NCBI GenBank assembly: GCA_947259365.1
Contig: CAMYMC010000050.1
Coordinates: 1 to 64,000 of the forward strand
Length of the DNA stretch: 64,000 nt
Source of the DNA: an uncultured Acidimicrobiaceae bacterium
GTDB lineage: Bacteria; Actinomycetota; Acidimicrobiia; Spongiisociales; UBA5794
Direction of reading: 5' to 3'
Within the stretch, counting starts at the first letter, position 1, and the number at the start of each line of letters is the position of its first letter. The notes beneath the pieces are model-generated. The model was not told where the DNA came from. It searched no databases and was given only the letters and a program-made list of their open reading frames with translations. This document shows, one piece after another, positions 59,248 to 64,000 of the stretch. A program made the translations under genes and the position numbers.

Positions 59248-60006
59248 ATGTTCGACGCCGCGTTGTGGGGGCTGGTCCAGGGCCTCACCGAGTTCCTTCC
59301 GATCTCGTCGAGCGGGCACCTCGTCCTCGTCCCCGAGCTCCTCGGGAGGGAGGCGCCATCGCTCGCGACTTCCGCCGTCCTGCATCTCGGCACTCTCACC
59401 GCGCTCCTCGTCTACTTCCGCTCCGAGGTCGTCGCGATGGTGCGCCGCACCTCCGAGGGGCGACGCCTGCTCAGATGGCTCGTCATCGGGACAGTCCCTG
59501 CGGCCATCGGGGGCATCGTCTTCAGGTCCTGGCTCACCGAGTTCAACAACAGTCCCCGCCTCGTCGCCGCCGCCTTGTTTCTCACCGGCGTCGCTCTTTT
59601 AGGCACGCGCTCCTTCCGCCCCGGCTCCCGCAAGCTCGTGGAGTCGTCGAACGTCGATGCCTTGCTCATCGGCGCCGGCCAGGCCATCGCCCTCATCCCG
59701 GGCGTGTCCCGCTCGGGTGCGACGATCGGCGCCGGCCTCGCCCTCGAGTTCGATCGCACCGAGGCGGCCCGCTACGCCTTCTTGCTCGGGATCCCGGCCA
59801 TCGCCGGTGCCGGCCTCGTCGAGCTCGTCGAGCTGGCCGGCCAACCGGGCGGGATCCCCGGCTCCACGTGGGTGGGCCTCGCCGTGGCCGCCGCCTCGGG
59901 GTACTTCGCGATCGCCGCCCTGCTCCGCCTCATCGGAAAGGCGGGGCTCGTGCCGTTTGGCGTGTATTGCGTCGTTGCCGGGGGCGTCGCCTTCGTTCTG
60001 GTCTGA
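59248..60006 (+). CDS. uppP: Undecaprenyl-diphosphatase
   Basis: LWGLVQGLTEFLPISSSGHLVLVPELLG...LIPGVSRSGATIGAGL. Confidence 0.96.
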   Translation: MFDAALWGLVQGLTEFLPISSSGHLVLVPELLGREAPSLATSAVLHLGTLTALLVYFRSEVVAMVRRTSEGRRLLRWLVIGTVPAAIGGIVFRSWLTEFNNSPRLVAAALFLTGVALLGTRSFRPGSRKLVESSNVDALLIGAGQAIALIPGVSRSGATIGAGLALEFDRTEAARYAFLLGIPAIAGAGLVELVELAGQPGGIPGSTWVGLAVAAASGYFAIAALLRLIGKAGLVPFGVYCVVAGGVAFVLV

Positions 60007-60038
60007 GATCCCCGGCGCCCCCGGTAGCCTCCTCAGCG

Positions 60039-60434
60039 ATGAAGATCGACAACACGCTCCGCTCCAGGCTCGAAGAAGAGCTGGTCATCTGGATGACCAC
60101 GGTCTCGTCCGACGGCCCGCAATCATCCCCGGTGTGGTTTCTCCTCGACGGCGACGAGCTCCTCGTCTACTCGCTCGACTCGGCGCGTGTGCGCAACATC
60201 GCGACGACGCCGGCTGTTGCGGTGAACCTCAACAGCAACCGGTACGGCGGCCACGTCCTCACCATGGAGGGTGTGGCCCGCATCGACGACGGCGCTCTCG
60301 CCGCGGATCACAACGAGCCATATGTCGCCAAGTACCGGGACCGCATCGCCGCCGCGGGGTGGACACCCGAGAGCTTCGCCCGCGACTACCCGGTACCGAT
60401 CCGCATCGCGATCACCAAGGTGAGGGCGTGGTGA
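60039..60434 (+). CDS. Pyridoxamine 5'-phosphate oxidase-like, probable F420-binding split barrel
   Basis: VIWMTTVSSDGPQSSPVWFLLDGDELLVYSLDSARVRNIATTPAVAVNLNSN. Confidence 0.9.
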   Translation: MKIDNTLRSRLEEELVIWMTTVSSDGPQSSPVWFLLDGDELLVYSLDSARVRNIATTPAVAVNLNSNRYGGHVLTMEGVARIDDGALAADHNEPYVAKYRDRIAAAGWTPESFARDYPVPIRIAITKVRAW

Positions 60435-60535
60435 GCCGCACCGACCCGACGCCGGATCGATCGGGCATACACGCCGGGTCGGCGAGGTTGACCCGACGTG
60501 AACGGCCGCGACCACGACGGGACCTGGGATAGCCG

Positions 60536-60958
60536 ATGGCCCTGTTCAGCAAGAAGCCCAAGGCACAGAAGATCCACCATCTCGACGAGCTGAAGCCGAT
60601 GCTCGCCTCGGGCAAGCCGGTGCTCATCGACTTCATGCAAGTCAACTGCGGGCCGTGCCAGATCATGGACGGGATCGTCAACGAGCTGGCCCGGGAGTAC
60701 GGCGAGTCCGCGCACATCGTCAAAGTCGACGTCACCAAGGTGTCCGGGGCAGCCCAGGTCTTCAACGTCCGCTCGACGCCGACCTTCGTCCTCGTCGGCC
60801 GCACGCCCGCGAAGCGTTCGAAGAAGGCTTCGCGCGCGAAGAAGGCCGCGAGGTCAGACGGCCGGATCTCGGCGCGCTGGCGCACGTCCGGGCTCGTGAA
60901 GAAGGATCAGCTCACCAGGGTCCTCGAGAGCAACGGCGCGTTCCGACCGGCGGACTGA
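60536..60958 (+). CDS. Thioredoxin-like protein with basic insertion
   Basis: KPVLIDFMQVNCGPCQIMDGIVNELAREYGESAHIVKVDVTK...NVRSTPTFVLVGRTPAKRSKKASRAKKAARSDGR. Confidence 0.85.
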   Translation: MALFSKKPKAQKIHHLDELKPMLASGKPVLIDFMQVNCGPCQIMDGIVNELAREYGESAHIVKVDVTKVSGAAQVFNVRSTPTFVLVGRTPAKRSKKASRAKKAARSDGRISARWRTSGLVKKDQLTRVLESNGAFRPAD

Positions 60959-60967
60959 GCTCGCCGA

Positions 60968-61825
60968 TCAGCCGTAGTCGTAGAAGCCCTTCCCCGTCTT
61001 GCGGCCCAGAAGCCCGGCCTCGACCATGCGCTTCAGCAGCGGTGGCGGCGCATACCGGGGCTCGCGGAACTCCTCGAAGAGCGATTCGGCGACGAACAGC
61101 ATGGTGTCGTTGCCGATGAGATCACTCAACGCCAGTGGGCCCATCGGATAGTTCGCGCCGTTCACCATGCCGGCGTCGATGTCCTCCTTCGACGCGAAGC
61201 CCTCCTCGTACATGGCGATCGCATCGATGATGTAGGGAACGAGGAGCTTGTTGACGACGAAGCCGGCCCGGTCCTTGGCGTGAACCACGGTCTTCGCGAG
61301 TTGCTTCTCGGCCAACGTCGCCGCTCTGTCCACGACCTCCGGTGCGGTCACGACGCTGCGGACGATCTCGACGAGGGGCATGACCGGTGCCGGGTTGAAG
61401 AAGTGCATCCCGACGACGCTCTCCGGCCGGCCGGTCGCGCCGCCGATCCGGGTGATGGGGATCGACGAGGTGTTCGAGGCGAGGATGCCGTCGTCGGCCG
61501 CGACGATGCGGTCGAGGTCGGAGAAGATCTGACGCTTGAGCTCCTCGTTCTCGACGACCGCTTCGATGACGACCTCGCGGTCCGCCATGACGGACAGGTC
61601 GGAGACGAAGATGATCCGGCCCAGTGCGGCGTCGTGGTCCTCGGCGCTGAGCTTGCCCCGCTCGAGCGCCCGGCCGAGCGACTTCGCCACCCGGACCCGC
61701 GCCGCCTCGGCGAGCTCCTCGGTCGCCTCGTGCACGGCGACCTCGATCCCGGCTTTGGCGCAGACTTCGGCGATCCCGGCGCCCATCTGGCCGCCGCCGA
61801 CGATGCCGACGCGTTCGATAGCCAT
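60968..61825 (-). CDS. 3-hydroxybutyryl-CoA dehydrogenase family protein
   Basis: [33 protein letters not shown]...[10 protein letters not shown]...[17 protein letters not shown]...[11 protein letters not shown]. Confidence 0.95.
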   Translation of the reverse strand: MAIERVGIVGGGQMGAGIAEVCAKAGIEVAVHEATEELAEAARVRVAKSLGRALERGKLSAEDHDAALGRIIFVSDLSVMADREVVIEAVVENEELKRQIFSDLDRIVAADDGILASNTSSIPITRIGGATGRPESVVGMHFFNPAPVMPLVEIVRSVVTAPEVVDRAATLAEKQLAKTVVHAKDRAGFVVNKLLVPYIIDAIAMYEEGFASKEDIDAGMVNGANYPMGPLALSDLIGNDTMLFVAESLFEEFREPRYAPPPLLKRMVEAGLLGRKTGKGFYDYG

Positions 61826-61899
61826 CCGCCCTCCCATCGTTGCGCTGCCGTCTCACGAGCGTAGCCGGGCGACGTCGGCCCGGGCTCGGCGACTGCGGC

Positions 61900-62850
61900 T
61901 CAGACGTGCCCGGGCGGGTTCTGGATCGTGGAGAACGCCTGGCGCCGGTTCTCCACGATCTCGTAGCCGATCTGCTCGAGGGAGTCCATGAGCCAGAGGT
62001 GCGCCGCCTCACCGGGCCGGTAGTCGGCGGCGGCCATCCCCTGGATCCTGCCCTGCTCCTGGAGCTGTTTGACCTGCTTGTGGTTGTTGCGGGGCTCGAT
62101 CGTGTAGACACCGAGCGTCTTGCCGCCGTGCTGGTTGAGGATCGAGAACGCCGGAACGTCGCTGGGGCCGTCGGCGATGTAGATCATGTTGCGCAACGGC
62201 ACCCTGCGCTGCGACTCCGACATCCGGGAATTGACGTCGAGCTCGGGGTTCTTGTTGACCCCCTTGTTGATCTCGAACAGCGCCCTCGTCTTCGACGTGT
62301 TGTCGATCGTGTAGCCGAGGTGGCGGATGGCGCCGCCCGCCGGCTCGACGGGGAGCCGGGTCACGTACCCAGGCGGTGCCGAGTCCTCGACGAACGTGTT
62401 CGCCCAGATGCCGTCGACGTGGGCCGCGATCGGGCTGCCCTCGATCATCGGCCGGATACCGGTCGACGCGATGTAGTGCTCGACGGTGATGCCCTCGCGG
62501 GCGAATTCGGGAATCTCGCGAGCTCTCGCCCTCGTCGCCTCGAAGAACTCGGGAATCCCCGGGCAGGCCTCGAGCTTGCCGCCGAGCTGGCGCAGCTTGG
62601 CGTTCGTGAGTCCACTGAAGACGCCTGCCTCGACGTAGGTGAGGATGTGGAGGAGGTACGCCATGTCCTTGGCGAGGATCTCGCCGTGGGCGGCGTGATA
62701 GCCGACAAGACCCTCGACCTCGCGCCAGAACACCTCTTCGTCGACTCCGTACTCCTCGAAGATCGGGCCCTGCATGTTGTCGGCGATCAGGGTCCGGTCG
62801 AAGTCCCACAGAAAGGCAATCACCGTCTGGGTGTGGAGCGGGACGGGCAT
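61900..62850 (-). CDS. HAD superfamily hydrolase
   Basis: AFLWDFDRTLIADNMQGPIFEEYG...NMIYIADGPSDVPAFSILNQHGGKTLGVY. Confidence 0.85.
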   Translation of the reverse strand: MPVPLHTQTVIAFLWDFDRTLIADNMQGPIFEEYGVDEEVFWREVEGLVGYHAAHGEILAKDMAYLLHILTYVEAGVFSGLTNAKLRQLGGKLEACPGIPEFFEATRARAREIPEFAREGITVEHYIASTGIRPMIEGSPIAAHVDGIWANTFVEDSAPPGYVTRLPVEPAGGAIRHLGYTIDNTSKTRALFEINKGVNKNPELDVNSRMSESQRRVPLRNMIYIADGPSDVPAFSILNQHGGKTLGVYTIEPRNNHKQVKQLQEQGRIQGMAAADYRPGEAAHLWLMDSLEQIGYEIVENRRQAFSTIQNPPGHV

Positions 62851-62859
62851 GTCCAGAGG

Positions 62860-63252
62860 TTAGGGCGTCTCGAAGCTCCCGAACGAGACCTCGCCGCCGT
62901 CGATCCACCACGGTTGCAGCCGGCAGGGAGAGCCGCGGAGCGCGGCATGAGCGGCGCCGAGGCGGTGGCTGGGCGTGAGGATGTCGATGCTCCAGCCCCT
63001 CGCCGCCAGCAACCAGACCGCAGACGCGAGCGAGCCGGCCTCCATCTCCTCCGGCAGGACGACCTCGACGATCCGCAGGTCGCCGGCGACCACGGCCCGA
63101 GCCCCGGTCACGTCTCCGGCCACCGCACCGTCGAGCAGCTGGGACAGGGGCACCTCAGCCACCCGCTCGTGTCTCGCCGCGTAGGTACGAACGGCCGACG
63201 TCGCCACCCTCGCCTCACTCGTGACCGCTGCGGCCTGAACCATGACGGCCAT
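62860..63252 (-). CDS. Hypothetical protein
   Basis: MAVMVQAAAVTSEARVATSAVRTYAARHERVAEVPLSQLLDG...; coding-like composition, no family recognised. Confidence 0.5.
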   Translation of the reverse strand: MAVMVQAAAVTSEARVATSAVRTYAARHERVAEVPLSQLLDGAVAGDVTGARAVVAGDLRIVEVVLPEEMEAGSLASAVWLLAARGWSIDILTPSHRLGAAHAALRGSPCRLQPWWIDGGEVSFGSFETP

Positions 63253-63411
63253 CGCCACCCCTTCTCCTCGATATGACTTACACGAGTGTAATTCGCTCGC
63301 GGCCGCGCCGCGCCCACCCCGAGGGGACCGGCCAGGGCGGCGGGTGCTCCGGCCGGCGAGAGCGGTACCCGGTGCGTGAGCGATGAAGGCGCGGCCGGGT
63401 ACCCTCGGCGC

Positions 63412-64000
63412 ATGGCCACGGAGATGCGAGACGCTCCCGCTGCGATGCCGGGGCTGACGAGTGCGCAGGTGCGCGACCGCATCGCCAGGGGCGCCGTCAA
63501 CACGATCCCGGCCGGCCCGAGCCGGACGACGGCCGAGATCGTGCGGGCGAACCTCGTCACCCGGTTCAACATCCTGCTCGGCGTCCTCCTCGTCGTGATC
63601 CTCGTCGCCGTCCGCGAGCCGCGCGATGCTCTCTTCGGCATCGTTCTCGTCACCAACGCCGCCATCGGCATCGTCCAGGAGCTGCGTGCCAAGGCGACGC
63701 TCGACCGGCTCGCCGTGCTCACCTCGCCCGCCATCCGGGTCGTTCGAGACGGGGCCCTGCGCGAGATCGCCGTCGACCAGATCGTCGTCGACGACGTCAT
63801 CGAGCTGCGCTCCGGAGATCAACTCCCGGTCGACGGCACCGTCCTCGGCGCCCGTGGTCTCGAGATCAACGAATCGCTGCTCACCGGGGAGTCGGATCCC
63901 GTCGTGAAACAACCCGGGGACGGTGCGCTCTCCGGGAGCTTCGTGGCGGCGGGGACGGGAAGGTACCGGGCCGACAGAGTGGGGGCGCACGCATACGCCG
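63412..64000 (+). CDS. Cation-transporting P-type ATPase, N-terminal part (runs off window)
   Basis: ATG at 63412: MATEMRDAPAAMPGLTSAQVRDRIARGAVNTIPAGPSRT...TNAAIGIVQELRAKATLDRLAVL...ESLLTGESDPVVKQPGD. Confidence 0.92.
   Translation, partial: MATEMRDAPAAMPGLTSAQVRDRIARGAVNTIPAGPSRTTAEIVRANLVTRFNILLGVLLVVILVAVREPRDALFGIVLVTNAAIGIVQELRAKATLDRLAVLTSPAIRVVRDGALREIAVDQIVVDDVIELRSGDQLPVDGTVLGARGLEINESLLTGESDPVVKQPGDGALSGSFVAAGTGRYRADRVGAHAYA

Noticed and set aside
60655-61119. 154-aa + ORF over the thioredoxin gene
   Set aside because: Out-of-frame shadow of the thioredoxin-like gene.

Overview
High-GC bacterial chromosome segment, actinobacterial in character (F420/split-barrel oxidoreductases, the eno-ftsB-DUF501-ppx order, SurA-like/mfd/mazG, AbrB-CxxC regulator, bL37-like mini-protein). 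It is mostly housekeeping: EF-G-like GTPase, Ppx, FtsB-like, enolase, MazG, Mfd, PgsA, GlpK, Pth, L25, Prs, IspE, RsmA, TatD, MetG, RsmI, GlgC, MoaC/Mog/MoeA, PlsY, MTAP, UppP and three tRNAs. I saw no CRISPR array, integrase, transposase or phage module. The most notable items are: (1) a same-strand five-gene cluster at 45994-52600 (Zn-alcohol dehydrogenase, DRE-TIM metallolyase, M24-fold protein with a substituted metal ligand, short PPDK/rifampin-phosphotransferase-like protein, MetE-like methyltransferase), a candidate undescribed metabolic system; (2) an AceK-like isocitrate dehydrogenase kinase/phosphatase in a non-proteobacterial context; (3) a bacterial translin-family protein; (4) an unlisted 27-aa bL37-like ribosomal protein ORF; (5) a GlmU homologue lacking its acetyltransferase half; (6) a nested multi-hairpin intergenic element around 58027-58151; (7) decayed cupredoxin and M56-peptidase fragments around 2708-3301. 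All family calls are from reading translations by eye; no database searches were run.
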